This document shows, in pieces, positions 49,495 through 59,086 of a stretch of 64,000 nucleotides of DNA. This DNA is from Treponema sp. UBA1747 (GTDB lineage: Bacteria; Spirochaetota; Spirochaetia; Treponematales; Treponemataceae). The translations under genes were made by a program, and so were the position numbers. The stretch's first letter is position 1. The number at the start of each line of letters is the position of its first letter. The notes beneath the pieces were generated by a model, which was not told where the DNA came from, did not search any database, and saw only the letters and a list, made by a program, of their open reading frames with translations. The DNA lies in NCBI GenBank assembly GCA_002315375.1, contig DCHR01000011.1, forward strand, positions 1 to 64,000, written 5' to 3'.

Positions 49495-49998
49495 ATGAAA
49501 AGAAATATTTTTTTATTATTAATTTGTTGTTTTGTGTCGCTGCTGTTTTCTTCCTGCGGAAATTTAATTAATTATTTCTATATGAATGAAGTGGATCCTC
49601 CCAGAGTAATGCCAGGGAAAATCGATATGTTAGAAGAACACTGGCTTATGTATGGTAAAAAAGAAAGTGATGAAAAATGGTATTGTGAATATGCTAAAAT
49701 AAACTGGACGGAAAGTACGAATGCAACAAAGTATGACATTTATTATTTTTCATCTCCAGAGGAAATAAGTTTCAGTGAAGCCCGTGATAAAAGTATCTTT
49801 TTTAAAAGTGTATATAAGTCAGGAAATTATACAGTTGATTTTTATAAAAATTATATTCTTTTGGATTACTGGAATAACTACACATATATAACAGTAATTC
49901 CCGTTACTGTACAAACTGATAAAAATAATCAAAAGCTTTTTGAAAATAAAGGAACTCCATTAACATGTTATTGGAGTCCAGGTAAAAACGAGCAGTGA
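49495..49998 (+). CDS. Lipoprotein with a fibronectin-III-like domain
   Basis: 167 aa. The lipobox LFSSC places the modified Cys near residue 19. The mature part has one domain with AKINWTESTNATKYDIYYFSSPEE and a later YWNNYTYITVIPVT strand, the Trp/Tyr pattern of FN3 domains. It lies 2 nt after the large exported protein, so the two are probably partners at the cell envelope. The function is unknown. Codons are unusually AT-rich, like those of the preceding gene. Confidence 0.65.
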   Translation: MKRNIFLLLICCFVSLLFSSCGNLINYFYMNEVDPPRVMPGKIDMLEEHWLMYGKKESDEKWYCEYAKINWTESTNATKYDIYYFSSPEEISFSEARDKSIFFKSVYKSGNYTVDFYKNYILLDYWNNYTYITVIPVTVQTDKNNQKLFENKGTPLTCYWSPGKNEQ

Positions 49999-50063
49999 TT
50001 TTTTAAGAAATAAAAAAGAACTTTTGATTGAGGGAAATTCGAAATTTCTTCCTGCGTATAAAA

Positions 50064-50091
50064 AAAGCCCTGAAGTTTACTTCAGGGCTTT
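50064..50091. terminator. Bidirectional terminator between convergent genes
   Basis: AAAGCCCTGAAG (50064-50075) pairs perfectly with CTTCAGGGCTTT (50080-50091) around TTTA. The T run is better on the minus strand. Confidence 0.8.
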
Positions 50092-50101
50092 GCTATTAGT
50101 T

Positions 50102-50326
50102 TTACTTGTTCTCAAAAAGCTTATCGATGGATTTATTGATTTCCTCATGTTCTTTCGGGAAATTCTCATCCAGGAATTCAAAACACTGAACTGCTGCACG
50201 CTGAGCGTGTTCATACCAGATGGAATACAATTCTGATTTTAATTCTTCTCCTGGAAACGGTGCTCCCTGAATATCGGAAACCAGATCGCGAAGCATTTTA
50301 ACACATTCTTTTGTTCTTCTGTCCAT
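50102..50326 (-). CDS. Small helical hypothetical protein (74 aa)
   Basis: Not recognised. Highly charged and helical throughout (MLRDLVSDIQG; HAQRAAVQCFEFLDENFPKEHEEINKSIDKLF), with one Cys near 9 and one near 48. GGAG lies 8 nt before the ATG, and a terminator follows directly, which supports a real gene. It is downstream of the M16 peptidase gene by 34 nt on the reading strand and could be co-transcribed. Confidence 0.6.
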   Translation of the reverse strand: MDRRTKECVKMLRDLVSDIQGAPFPGEELKSELYSIWYEHAQRAAVQCFEFLDENFPKEHEEINKSIDKLFENK

Positions 50327-50360
50327 AGCAAACTCCGTGATATCTTTAATATCTCTAATA

Positions 50361-53360
50361 TTATAACGGTAAAGTTAAAATATTTCCACAATAATCTGAG
50401 GTTTTGCTGCACATCATGGCTTTTGTATTGTTTTTTTCATTTTCACAAATGCTTTTATAAATACGTTTTGCAGCCAGATTCAGGTCTTCCGGTCTTAGCT
50501 TCAGAACCAGATCCATTGCAGCATCCACCTGTTCCTGTGTCTGTGCATATAGAAGTCTGTTGCAGGAAAGTGCACCCTGGTTTTGTGGTGCATGAGGCAT
50601 TGCAAAATTGGAATAAAGAGAAATAATTGAACATTCAGCTTCATCCAGGTTGAATTGGTGTTCAGCAGTTTCCTTCAGGGCTTCATTGAATAAAGCGAAA
50701 GAACCCTTTGGATCAGGATCTCTGTAAGTGGTCATTACTCCCACCTGATCTGAAGCATCACAGGAAATCGAGGCTCCGTAACAACCGTGAACAGTTCTGA
50801 GTTTTTCCCAGAAAGGATGGGTATTGATCCATTCGCAGAGAGTGCTTTCTGCAGCAAATTCAGGAGTGTTGGAACCGGAATTTTTGAAAGATGAGGCTGC
50901 ATAACCTACCTGGGTTTCTGCCGGAATAACATCCATCTGTGTATGATCCTCAGGTAAAATCAGTTTCCGCAGATCAGCGTCAGAAACTTTATTTGCCGGT
51001 GAAAGAGGCTTAAGCTCTGCCTTTTTGATAAACGAAGGAAGCAGCTTTTCTGCATGTTTCATTGTATCTTCATCTGTAAGAATTCTGATAAGGCATCCTG
51101 AGTTTTTGATAAAATTGTACATTTTTTCAAATTTTCCCAGGAGTTTTTCGGCATCTTTTTCTTTGTATTCGATTCCATGTTTGACCTGTGTAACGCCATA
51201 AAGAAGTTCCTGGACTACAGATTCTCTGGAATCATCCAGTTTTGCCCGTTTTGTACAGAAATTCATTCCTCCGCTAACCAGGGCTGATTTCCTTTCAGAT
51301 ACACATTCACGGATAAGGGTCTTCATTCGTGCTTTATCATCAAAATTGATTCCTGTCAGAATATCAGAAAGCAGGTCAATTCCTTCTTCGAATTTTTCAT
51401 CCAGAATCTTCATTTTGAAATATACCCATTCGCGGCCGATGAAGTTCTGGCTTTCGTATTTTTTTTGAAAGGCTTTTGCCATCGGATTCTGACGGGTTTT
51501 CCCTGTAAGACCATCGGTTGAAATGTCGCCGGCTATTTTGTTGGCTTCAAGAATACACTGATTCCATTTTTTTCCTTTCCAGCCTAAATCCAGAAGGGAA
51601 TCGCTGAATAAAGGAAGGTCAATAAAATCCTCAGCGGTCAGGCTGTCTACGGGGAAATAAACCGAAAGATAAATAATTCCGTTTGTCGGCTGGATTGATT
51701 TCTGGATTGTTATTCCATCCAGGGTTTTTATTTCAGGAACTGGAATATTCAGGTCTGTTGGCAGTTCCGAAAGTTCCAGTCGTTTCAGGCATTTCAGGCT
51801 TTCTTCTGAATCAGGAGTTTCCTGATATTTGTGCAGTTTCTCCAGTTCTGATTTCAGTTTTTCTTTGTCCAGATTTTTTTCAGCTTTCTCAAGAATCAGG
51901 TTTTCTGACCGGTTTCTTTCTTCAAGATATTTTTCTGAAGGTTCAACGGTGATGTAAATCTTTCCGTTACCGTTGATGAAGTACTTTTCCATAAGGGATT
52001 TGAAATAATCCGGATTTGTCTTGAGTGCTTCCTTTACCTTTGCGAAAGACTGAAGGGGAGTCAGCTGGTCTGCAGGATGTATTCCATAATTCCAGCTGTC
52101 CATAACTTTATTCATTAATTCCAGGGATTTTGGTCCGTTGTAACGGTTTTCTTCGCGCAGGGCAAAATCGATGGCCATAACAGAGGCCTCAATTTCATCT
52201 TTTGATAAACCTTTTTTGTAAATCTGGTTCAGAGTTTTCTCAATAAGCTTATGAACTTTTTCTTCATTGCCTTTCTTGACTCCGATCATTCCGAGGGTGT
52301 AGAACCCCTGTCTTTCTTCGGTTATTTCTCCACAATAAGCGTCGTCTCCTAAACCGGATTCTTTCAGGGCTTTGGTCATGGGAGCAGAATCTGAACCACA
52401 GAGAGCTTCCATAAGGAAATATTTTTCCATATCAGGCTTTCCCGAGTATATACAGATGCCGGTAAAGTTTCCGTCAGGTCCTGATTTTGGTCCGATAAAA
52501 TTAAAATGTTCTGTTCTTTTATAGTCAGGGGTAATTTTTGTAAGGGCTCTGATTTCCGGCCTTACAACCGGAAGTTCTGATGAAAAGTTCGGATGTTCTC
52601 CCTGGAAGTTGTATTTTGCTTCCAGTCGGGGAATAAAATATTCCGCAATATAGTCCAGCTGTTTTTCTGTAGGAATATTTCCGCACATATAGAAAAGACA
52701 GTTGTCAGGAGAATAATAGGTTTTGTGGAAATCAAGGTATTCTTCATAAGAGAAAGAAGGGATTTCCAGTGGATCTCCGCCTGATTCATATTCGTATGTA
52801 GTTCCGGGAAACATGGTCTTTGTAAGGCTTCCGTATACGGAACGATAGAAATTGGAAAAAGCGCCTTTCATTTCATTGTATACAACTCCCTGAATGGAGG
52901 TTTTCCCATTTTCATCCAGTTCAAAGCGGTGGGCTTCCTGCATAAAGGTGTTTTTGGAAAGTGAAGGGAAGAAAACTGCATCTGCATAACAATCAAGCAG
53001 GTAAAAATATTGTTTTTCTATCTGGCTGGCAGCAGGATAACAGGTTTTATCAGGGTAAGTCATGGCGTTGAAAAAAGTGGTAACACTTTTGCTTTCCGCC
53101 GTAATAAATGGTTCCTTCAGCGGATATTTTTCTGAACCGCAAAGAACAGAGTGTTCCAGAATATGTGGAGCACCTTTTGAATTTGAAACAGGAGTTCTGA
53201 AACAGAAAGCAAAAAGATTTTCAGGATCTTCGTTCAGAAGATGGAATACTTCAAGACCGGTAGTCCGGTGGCGTAAATAAATGCCTTTGCATTTGTAATC
53301 TATAACATCGGTAATATCAATAACATGGAAATCTTTGTAAACATCATTTTTATTAAGCAT
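50361..53360 (-). CDS. M16C zinc metallopeptidase, presequence-protease (PreP/CymI-like)
   Basis: 999 aa, a full-length single-chain M16C peptidase that degrades peptides inside a clam-shell chamber. The inverted zinc motif is HILEH (about 66-70) in APHILEHSVLCGSEKYPLKEPF, with the third ligand in the downstream YNEMKGAFSN helix (about 141-149). The second, inactive half follows a charged hinge around 480-520. No signal peptide, so it acts in the cytoplasm. The promoter is leaderless: TATACT ends 6 nt before the ATG. Confidence 0.92.
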   Translation of the reverse strand: MLNKNDVYKDFHVIDITDVIDYKCKGIYLRHRTTGLEVFHLLNEDPENLFAFCFRTPVSNSKGAPHILEHSVLCGSEKYPLKEPFITAESKSVTTFFNAMTYPDKTCYPAASQIEKQYFYLLDCYADAVFFPSLSKNTFMQEAHRFELDENGKTSIQGVVYNEMKGAFSNFYRSVYGSLTKTMFPGTTYEYESGGDPLEIPSFSYEEYLDFHKTYYSPDNCLFYMCGNIPTEKQLDYIAEYFIPRLEAKYNFQGEHPNFSSELPVVRPEIRALTKITPDYKRTEHFNFIGPKSGPDGNFTGICIYSGKPDMEKYFLMEALCGSDSAPMTKALKESGLGDDAYCGEITEERQGFYTLGMIGVKKGNEEKVHKLIEKTLNQIYKKGLSKDEIEASVMAIDFALREENRYNGPKSLELMNKVMDSWNYGIHPADQLTPLQSFAKVKEALKTNPDYFKSLMEKYFINGNGKIYITVEPSEKYLEERNRSENLILEKAEKNLDKEKLKSELEKLHKYQETPDSEESLKCLKRLELSELPTDLNIPVPEIKTLDGITIQKSIQPTNGIIYLSVYFPVDSLTAEDFIDLPLFSDSLLDLGWKGKKWNQCILEANKIAGDISTDGLTGKTRQNPMAKAFQKKYESQNFIGREWVYFKMKILDEKFEEGIDLLSDILTGINFDDKARMKTLIRECVSERKSALVSGGMNFCTKRAKLDDSRESVVQELLYGVTQVKHGIEYKEKDAEKLLGKFEKMYNFIKNSGCLIRILTDEDTMKHAEKLLPSFIKKAELKPLSPANKVSDADLRKLILPEDHTQMDVIPAETQVGYAASSFKNSGSNTPEFAAESTLCEWINTHPFWEKLRTVHGCYGASISCDASDQVGVMTTYRDPDPKGSFALFNEALKETAEHQFNLDEAECSIISLYSNFAMPHAPQNQGALSCNRLLYAQTQEQVDAAMDLVLKLRPEDLNLAAKRIYKSICENEKNNTKAMMCSKTSDYCGNILTLPL

Positions 53361-53366
53361 ATTAAT

Positions 53367-53372
53367 AGTATA
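53367..53372 (-). promoter_or_regulatory. -10 element of the M16C peptidase gene, leaderless
   Basis: TATACT on the minus strand (53372-53367) is followed by 6 nt and the ATG at 53360. No SD and only a weak -35. Confidence 0.5.
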
Positions 53373-53444
53373 TCATAAGAAAATGTATTATTTTGAAAAT
53401 CAAAAAAATAATCGAAATTTAGGGTTTTTTACTTAAAATATTTC

Positions 53445-53472
53445 TTGTTTTTAACCTAAACTGAGTTATACT
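53445..53472 (+). promoter_or_regulatory. Promoter of the LacI-family regulator, leaderless
   Basis: TTGTTT (53445-53450), 16-nt spacer, TATACT (53467-53472), 6 nt, ATG at 53479. No Shine-Dalgarno. Confidence 0.6.
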
Positions 53473-53478
53473 ATTTCT

Positions 53479-54489
53479 ATGGATAAAAAAGTTAAAGTCC
53501 GCCTTTCGGATATTGCCGAAAAGCTTAATATCAGTACGGTTACTGTATCTAAAGCTCTGGCAAATAAAGAAGGGGTTGGAGAGGATTTAAGAAAAAAAAT
53601 TAAAAATCTAGCCGAAGAAATGGGTTACCATGTTAAGAAATCCGGTGAATCTGGTAACGTTATTACCGGAAATATCGGAATTCTGATACCATCCCGATTT
53701 TTTTCGCCAAGTTCTTCCTTTTATTGGTATTTGTTTAACAGTCTGTCTACCGAACTTTTGAACAGAAATTATTATTCAATTATGGAACTGCTTTCTGCAG
53801 AAGATGAAGCCAATATGGTGCTTCCTCATATGCTTCAGGATGGAAAAGTCGACGGCGTAATTATTCTGGGACAAGTTAGTAATTCATATCTGGATTTCAT
53901 CAATAATTCATATGCAAATTTCATCCTGCTTGATTTCTATACCAATAAAATGAATCTGGATGGAGTTTCTGATGACAACTTCTACTGTTCTTACATGCTT
54001 ACTAGTTATGTAATTTCACAGGGACATAAAAATCTCCGGTTTGTTGGAAACTTTGAAAGTACAACTTCAATTCGTGACCGTTTTATGGGTTTTGCAAAAG
54101 CTCTTATGGAAAATGGAATGGAAGTGAACAAAGCTGATATTATCAACGACCGTGATGAAAATGGTTTCTCTGTTCCACTTAAGCTTCCGGAAAAAATGCC
54201 TGATGCTTTTATCTGTAATAATGATGAAACTGCGGCTCTTATGATACAGACTCTGATTGAAAACGGGTATAAGGTTCCTGATGATGTTTCTGTTACAGGA
54301 TTTGATAATTTCCTGGCATCAAACAAAACATCGGTTCCTCTTACTACAGTTTCCATCCGTATTGAAGATACAGCCCGTGTTGCAGCAGAGCTGATAATCA
54401 GCAAGGTGACAGGACAGCCTTATATAAAAGGTCGTCATCTGATCAGCGGAAGTCTGGTAATCCGGGATTCTGTAAAAGAACGTAAATAA
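53479..54489 (+). CDS. LacI-family transcriptional regulator
   Basis: 336 aa. The N-terminal helix-turn-helix with VRLSDIAEKLNISTVTVSKALANKEGVGE (about 6-34) and a hinge are followed by a periplasmic-binding-protein-like effector domain (about 65-330) ending in SGSLVIRDSV. It differs from many LacI proteins in the short linker and lacks signs of a phosphotransferase domain. The neighbours (M16 peptidase, clpB) give no hint of the sugar sensed. Confidence 0.9.
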   Translation: MDKKVKVRLSDIAEKLNISTVTVSKALANKEGVGEDLRKKIKNLAEEMGYHVKKSGESGNVITGNIGILIPSRFFSPSSSFYWYLFNSLSTELLNRNYYSIMELLSAEDEANMVLPHMLQDGKVDGVIILGQVSNSYLDFINNSYANFILLDFYTNKMNLDGVSDDNFYCSYMLTSYVISQGHKNLRFVGNFESTTSIRDRFMGFAKALMENGMEVNKADIINDRDENGFSVPLKLPEKMPDAFICNNDETAALMIQTLIENGYKVPDDVSVTGFDNFLASNKTSVPLTTVSIRIEDTARVAAELIISKVTGQPYIKGRHLISGSLVIRDSVKERK

Positions 54490-54495
54490 AAAAAC

Positions 54496-54524
54496 TTGTC
54501 GATTTGCTGTTTAATTAGTATGTT
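54496..54524 (+). promoter_or_regulatory. Promoter of clpB, leaderless
   Basis: TTGTCG (54496-54501), 17-nt spacer, TATGTT (54519-54524), 6 nt, ATG at 54531. No SD. No CIRCE or other heat-shock operator is seen. Confidence 0.6.
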
Positions 54525-54530
54525 CAAAGT

Positions 54531-57128
54531 ATGGATTACAGCAAATTTACTATTAAAACACAGGAAGCTCTTCAAGAGGCTTCTTCTCTGGCAATGCAGA
54601 ATGACTGTCCTGAAATCAGTTCAGCCCATGTTCTTGCGGTTCTTTTAAGCCAGGAAGACGGCCTTGTTTCTCCAATTGTAGAAAATGTTGGCGTAAATCC
54701 GAATATGCTCCTTTCGGATGTTAAATCTTTATTGTCCTCTTTACCCAAAGTGTCCGGTTCGGCAAATGTATATCTGAGTCAGGAATTTCAAAAAATTCTT
54801 TCGAAAGCCGAAAAAGAAATGAATTTTCTGAAGGACCAGTATCTTTCTACAGAGCATATTTTACTTGCAATGACAGAAAGTGAAGGTCAGACAGGAAACC
54901 TTCTGCGCAAAAATGGAATTACCCATGATGCGGTTTTGAAGGCTTTGAAATCTGTCCGTGGAAATCAGACTGTCGATTCCAACGATCCTGAAAGCAAATC
55001 CAGGACCCTGGAAAAATATACCAGGGACCTTACAGCTGCTGCTCGCCAGGATAAAATTGACCCGGTTATCGGCCGTGATGAAGAAATCCGCCGTGTTATG
55101 CAGGTTCTCTGCCGTAGAACAAAAAACAACCCTGTAATTATCGGTGAACCAGGGGTAGGTAAAACAGCAATTGTAGAAGGACTGGCCCGTCGTATTGCAA
55201 GCGGCGATGTTCCGGAAAGTTTAAAAGACAAAAGGCTTCTTTCGCTTGATCTGGGAAGTCTGGTTGCAGGGGCAAAATTTCGGGGTGAATTTGAGGAACG
55301 CCTTAAAGCTCTTATTCAGGAAGTAACAAAATCTGAAGGAAAAATCATTCTTTTTATTGATGAACTTCATACTCTTGTTGGTGCAGGCGCTTCTGAAGGA
55401 AGTATGGACGCCTCAAATCTTCTTAAACCGGCTCTTGCCCGCGGTGAACTCCGTGCAATCGGGGCAACAACCCTTGATGAATACAGGAAATACATCGAAA
55501 AGGATGCTGCTCTTGAACGCCGTTTTCAGCAGGTATACTGTGCTGAACCTTCTGTAGAAGATACCATAGCTATTCTGCGCGGGCTTCGTGATAAATATGA
55601 GATTCATCACGGAGTTCGCATTGAAGACGAAGCTTTGGTAAGCGCCGCAACTTTAAGCAACCGTTACATTACAAACCGTTTCATGCCTGACAAGGCTATC
55701 GACCTGGTTGATGAAGCTGCCAGTCGCCTGAAGATGGAAATTGAAAGCCAGCCTGTAGAACTGGACAGGCTTGAAAGAAAAATCCTTCAGTTGCAGATTG
55801 AAAAACAGTCTCTGGCAAAGGAAGACGATAATGCTTCAAAAGACCGTCTTTCAAAACTTGAAAAGGAACTTTCAGAAATATCGAATCAGCGGGATGCTAT
55901 GAAGCTTCAGTGGCAGAATGAAAAAAACAGCATTAATAAAAGCCGTGAGTTAAAAAGTCAGCTGGAACAGGCCCGCTTTGAAGAAGAAAAATATACCCGC
56001 GAAGGAAACCTGGCAAAAGCCGCCGAAATCAAGTATTCGGTTATTCCTGATTTACAGAAACAGCTGGAGTCGGCTCTGGCAGCAGAATCAGGCAATGCTT
56101 CCGGAGAAAATGGAGCCGGTAATCATGAAAAACTTCTGAGACAGGCGGTAACAGAGGAAGATATTGCAAAGGTAGTAAGCTCATGGACAGGAATTCCTGT
56201 TGCAAAAATGATGAGCGGTGAAAAACAGAAATACCTGGAACTGGAAAATGTTCTTCACAACCGGGTGGTTGGACAGGATGAAGCAGTTCAGGTAGTAAGC
56301 GATGCAATCCGGCGTAACCGTTCAGGACTTTCTGATCCGAACAGGCCTTTGGGAAGCTTTATGTTTATTGGACCAACAGGTGTCGGAAAAACTGAACTGG
56401 CAAAAACTCTGGCAGACTTTCTTTTCAATGATGAAAAGGCTCTTACAAGAATCGATATGTCTGAATATATGGAAAAATTCAGTGTAACTCGTCTTATCGG
56501 AGCTCCTCCGGGATATGTGGGCTACGATGAAGGCGGTCAGCTTACCGAGGCCGTCCGCCGCAGACCTTATTCAGTAATTCTTTTTGATGAAGTTGAAAAA
56601 GCTCATCCTGATGTTTTCAATGTTCTTCTCCAGGTACTGGATGACGGACGATTGACTGACGGTCAGGGAAGAGTAGTGGATTTCAAGAATACTATCATCA
56701 TTATGACCAGTAACCTGGGAAGTGATCTGATTCTGGAAGCCGAAAACGAAGAACAGGTTCAGGCTTTAAAACCTGCAGTTTCCGATCTTCTCTTCAAACA
56801 CTTCAGGCCAGAGTTCCTGAACCGAATTGATGAAATCGTCATGTTCCAGAGACTTGGAAAAGATCATATCAGAATGATTGTCCGCCAGCAGCTGAAACGT
56901 GTCTGCCAGCGCCTTGAAGACCGCAGAATCTCTGTGCAGTTTGACGATCAGGTTGTTGATTTCCTTTGTGAAAAAGGTTATGAACCTGCAATGGGAGCCC
57001 GTCCTGTAAAACGTGCTGTTCAGACTTATGTGGAAAATACCATGGCAAAAGCTCTTCTTTCCGGAAACTACGTGGAAGGAAGTACTATCGTTCTTAGCGT
57101 AGAAAACGATTCAATCACGGTACGATAA
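54531..57128 (+). CDS. clpB: ATP-dependent disaggregase ClpB
   Basis: 865 aa, the normal length. Clp-N repeats (about 1-145), AAA1 with Walker A GEPGVGKTAIVEGLA (about 207-221), a middle coiled-coil domain (about 410-545), and AAA2 with GPTGVGKTELAKTLADF (about 616-632) and the end motif VKRAVQTYVENTMAKALLSG. It rescues aggregated proteins with DnaK. The coiled-coil M-domain distinguishes it from ClpA/ClpC. Translation is probably leaderless. Confidence 0.95.
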   Translation: MDYSKFTIKTQEALQEASSLAMQNDCPEISSAHVLAVLLSQEDGLVSPIVENVGVNPNMLLSDVKSLLSSLPKVSGSANVYLSQEFQKILSKAEKEMNFLKDQYLSTEHILLAMTESEGQTGNLLRKNGITHDAVLKALKSVRGNQTVDSNDPESKSRTLEKYTRDLTAAARQDKIDPVIGRDEEIRRVMQVLCRRTKNNPVIIGEPGVGKTAIVEGLARRIASGDVPESLKDKRLLSLDLGSLVAGAKFRGEFEERLKALIQEVTKSEGKIILFIDELHTLVGAGASEGSMDASNLLKPALARGELRAIGATTLDEYRKYIEKDAALERRFQQVYCAEPSVEDTIAILRGLRDKYEIHHGVRIEDEALVSAATLSNRYITNRFMPDKAIDLVDEAASRLKMEIESQPVELDRLERKILQLQIEKQSLAKEDDNASKDRLSKLEKELSEISNQRDAMKLQWQNEKNSINKSRELKSQLEQARFEEEKYTREGNLAKAAEIKYSVIPDLQKQLESALAAESGNASGENGAGNHEKLLRQAVTEEDIAKVVSSWTGIPVAKMMSGEKQKYLELENVLHNRVVGQDEAVQVVSDAIRRNRSGLSDPNRPLGSFMFIGPTGVGKTELAKTLADFLFNDEKALTRIDMSEYMEKFSVTRLIGAPPGYVGYDEGGQLTEAVRRRPYSVILFDEVEKAHPDVFNVLLQVLDDGRLTDGQGRVVDFKNTIIIMTSNLGSDLILEAENEEQVQALKPAVSDLLFKHFRPEFLNRIDEIVMFQRLGKDHIRMIVRQQLKRVCQRLEDRRISVQFDDQVVDFLCEKGYEPAMGARPVKRAVQTYVENTMAKALLSGNYVEGSTIVLSVENDSITVR

Positions 57129-57157
57129 GGAAAAGAAACGAGGTGTAAAAAGACCTT

Positions 57158-57261
57158 GAACCGTACAGGCATGTAATGTCTTGAACTCATTCCGCACGAG
57201 GCGGACGTGTCCGCCGAGCACAGGACTTGAGTTCAAAGACATAAACATGCCGTTACGGTTC
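57158..57261. repeat. Long imperfect palindrome between clpB and the acyl-CoA synthetase gene
   Basis: GAACCGTA (57158-57165) pairs with TACGGTTC (57254-57261), GGCATGT with ACATGCC, and the block 57178-57189 with 57228-57240 (one extra A). The core is GGCGGAC-GT-GTCCGCC (57200-57215). The arms total over 35 bp with few mismatches. It lies between convergent genes but has no T run. Confidence 0.75.
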
Positions 57262-57286
57262 GGGAACTTATTTAAATTTAGTTTAT

Positions 57287-59080
57287 TTACCTTTTCGTAA
57301 CCTTGCTTCTGAGGTCATAAAGGTAACGTTTGATCTTCTGGCTCGCCGTCTTTTCAAACTGTTTTATTGTTTCTACGCGGTCAATCTTTGAAGATTTGTT
57401 TACCTGTTTGTTTACGTAGAACTTGATTTCATTTATGATAACTTCCTTCTGATAAGCAAGTGCATCTGAGAATTCTTCTTTCTTTGTATTTGCTTTTCCG
57501 GAAAGTTCATCTTTGATGTCAGAGAGACCTTCTTTTATTTTAGAAATGGAAATATCAGAAATATTAAGCCTGCGTTTTGCTTCTTCTTCCAGTTTTTCTT
57601 CATCAAGCTGCAGTAATGCAACAAGTCCGTTGTCATCTTCAACAACAAGGGATTCTGCAACAAGCGGATGCTGATTCAGAATGAATTCAATGTCTTCAGG
57701 ATAAATGTTTTCACCGCTGGCTGAAAGAATCATGTTTTTGGAACGGCCTTTAAGGGAAAGACGTGGAACTCCGTGATGTTTCTGTATGATACCCAGGTCT
57801 CCTGTCTTGAAATAACCGGCACCGCAGGAATCATCTTCTGTGGTAAAGGCAGCCTTTGTCAGGACTTCATCCTTATAATAACCTACCATTACGTTTGGAG
57901 CTTTGGCTACAACTTCACCAACACCTTCTTCGTTAGGGTTTGCAATTTTCAAATCGACGCCCGGAACAATTACTCCGATAGTTCCTGGTTTAGTAATGCG
58001 AACCCCAGAGCTTGCAAGAAGTGGAGAAGTTTCTGTTAATCCGTAACCGATTGCGTAAGGGAATTTTGCTTCCTTCATGAAGCGTTCAACCTTAGGATCT
58101 ACTTTTGCACCGCCAATTCCAAAGAAAACAAGGTGACCCCCAAAGGTTTTGGCCAGTGATTTTCCTGCTATCCGGTTCAGCAATTTTCTGAACAGAGGAA
58201 TTGAGTAAAGCATTTTGGTCAGTCCGTTCTTTTCGAAAGTCGGAAGAACTTTATTCTTGTAAATTTTTTCCATTACAAGAGGAACGGAAAGAATGATTGT
58301 AGGTTTTACTTTTGTGAAAGCCGGAAGAAGGGCGCTTACAACGGGAGGCTTTGCCAGATAATAAATACAGGCGCCATTCAAAACCTGCATCAAAAAACCG
58401 ATTGTAAATTCATAGACATGGCTTATTGGCAGGAAAGAAAGGACACGGTCCAGTTTATTGATTCTGTGGGTATACTGTCCCTGAATAGCAGTCCATACAA
58501 GATTTTTCTGTGTAAGGACAACTCCTTTGCTTCTTCCTGTAGTTCCTGAAGTATAAATGATGGAAGCGATATCATCTTCCAGAACATCAACCTCCGGAAG
58601 TTCTGTTTTATTGATTTCGCTGGTTTCCGGAAGTTCAACAGGAGTATTAATAACGGAAAAATCATTAAGCGAAATAATGACCGGAGGGAGAACCTCCTGA
58701 ATGTCAGTCAGTTTCTTGTATAAAGTTTCATCTACAATCAGGGCATCTACTTCACAGTGCTCAAGAATTGATTTGACTTCCTGTGCAGAAAAATCAGGAA
58801 GAAGAGGTACTGATATCATTCCACGGTTTACGATACCAAAATATGCAGTTCCCCAGGCAGGACAGCCGATTCCATACAGGCCGATTTTTGAGCCTTTTTT
58901 CATTCCAAGAACAGTTAAGAGTTTTGAAAAATTAAGTGCATTTTCAGCCATTTCCGTGTATGTTACAGGGGCATCATCTTTTAATGCATATCCAAGGGCC
59001 GGACGATCGCCGAATTTTTTAACTGAATTTTTTAAAAGAGCGGGGAAGGTAAATAAACCTAAGTCTGATATTGTTTCCAT
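57287..59080 (-). CDS. Long-chain acyl-CoA synthetase (AMP-forming)
   Basis: 597 aa. It activates fatty acids with ATP and CoA. The AMP-binding signature IIYTSGTTGRSKGVVLTQKN (about 173-192), a YGLTETSP motif (about 347-354) and KTGDLG (about 426-431) with the hinge and ENIYPEDIE loop are present. A Lys/Glu-rich insert of about 45 residues (about 510-550) lies before the catalytic C-terminal Lys. A short leader: TATACT ends 6 nt before the ATG. It could supply exogenous fatty acids for phospholipids. Confidence 0.9.
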   Translation of the reverse strand: METISDLGLFTFPALLKNSVKKFGDRPALGYALKDDAPVTYTEMAENALNFSKLLTVLGMKKGSKIGLYGIGCPAWGTAYFGIVNRGMISVPLLPDFSAQEVKSILEHCEVDALIVDETLYKKLTDIQEVLPPVIISLNDFSVINTPVELPETSEINKTELPEVDVLEDDIASIIYTSGTTGRSKGVVLTQKNLVWTAIQGQYTHRINKLDRVLSFLPISHVYEFTIGFLMQVLNGACIYYLAKPPVVSALLPAFTKVKPTIILSVPLVMEKIYKNKVLPTFEKNGLTKMLYSIPLFRKLLNRIAGKSLAKTFGGHLVFFGIGGAKVDPKVERFMKEAKFPYAIGYGLTETSPLLASSGVRITKPGTIGVIVPGVDLKIANPNEEGVGEVVAKAPNVMVGYYKDEVLTKAAFTTEDDSCGAGYFKTGDLGIIQKHHGVPRLSLKGRSKNMILSASGENIYPEDIEFILNQHPLVAESLVVEDDNGLVALLQLDEEKLEEEAKRRLNISDISISKIKEGLSDIKDELSGKANTKKEEFSDALAYQKEVIINEIKFYVNKQVNKSSKIDRVETIKQFEKTASQKIKRYLYDLRSKVTKR

Positions 59081-59086
59081 AATAAT

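Noticed and set aside
54490..54530. Heat-shock operator (CIRCE) before clpB
   Set aside because: No TTAGCACTC-N9-GAGTGCTAA inverted repeat is present.
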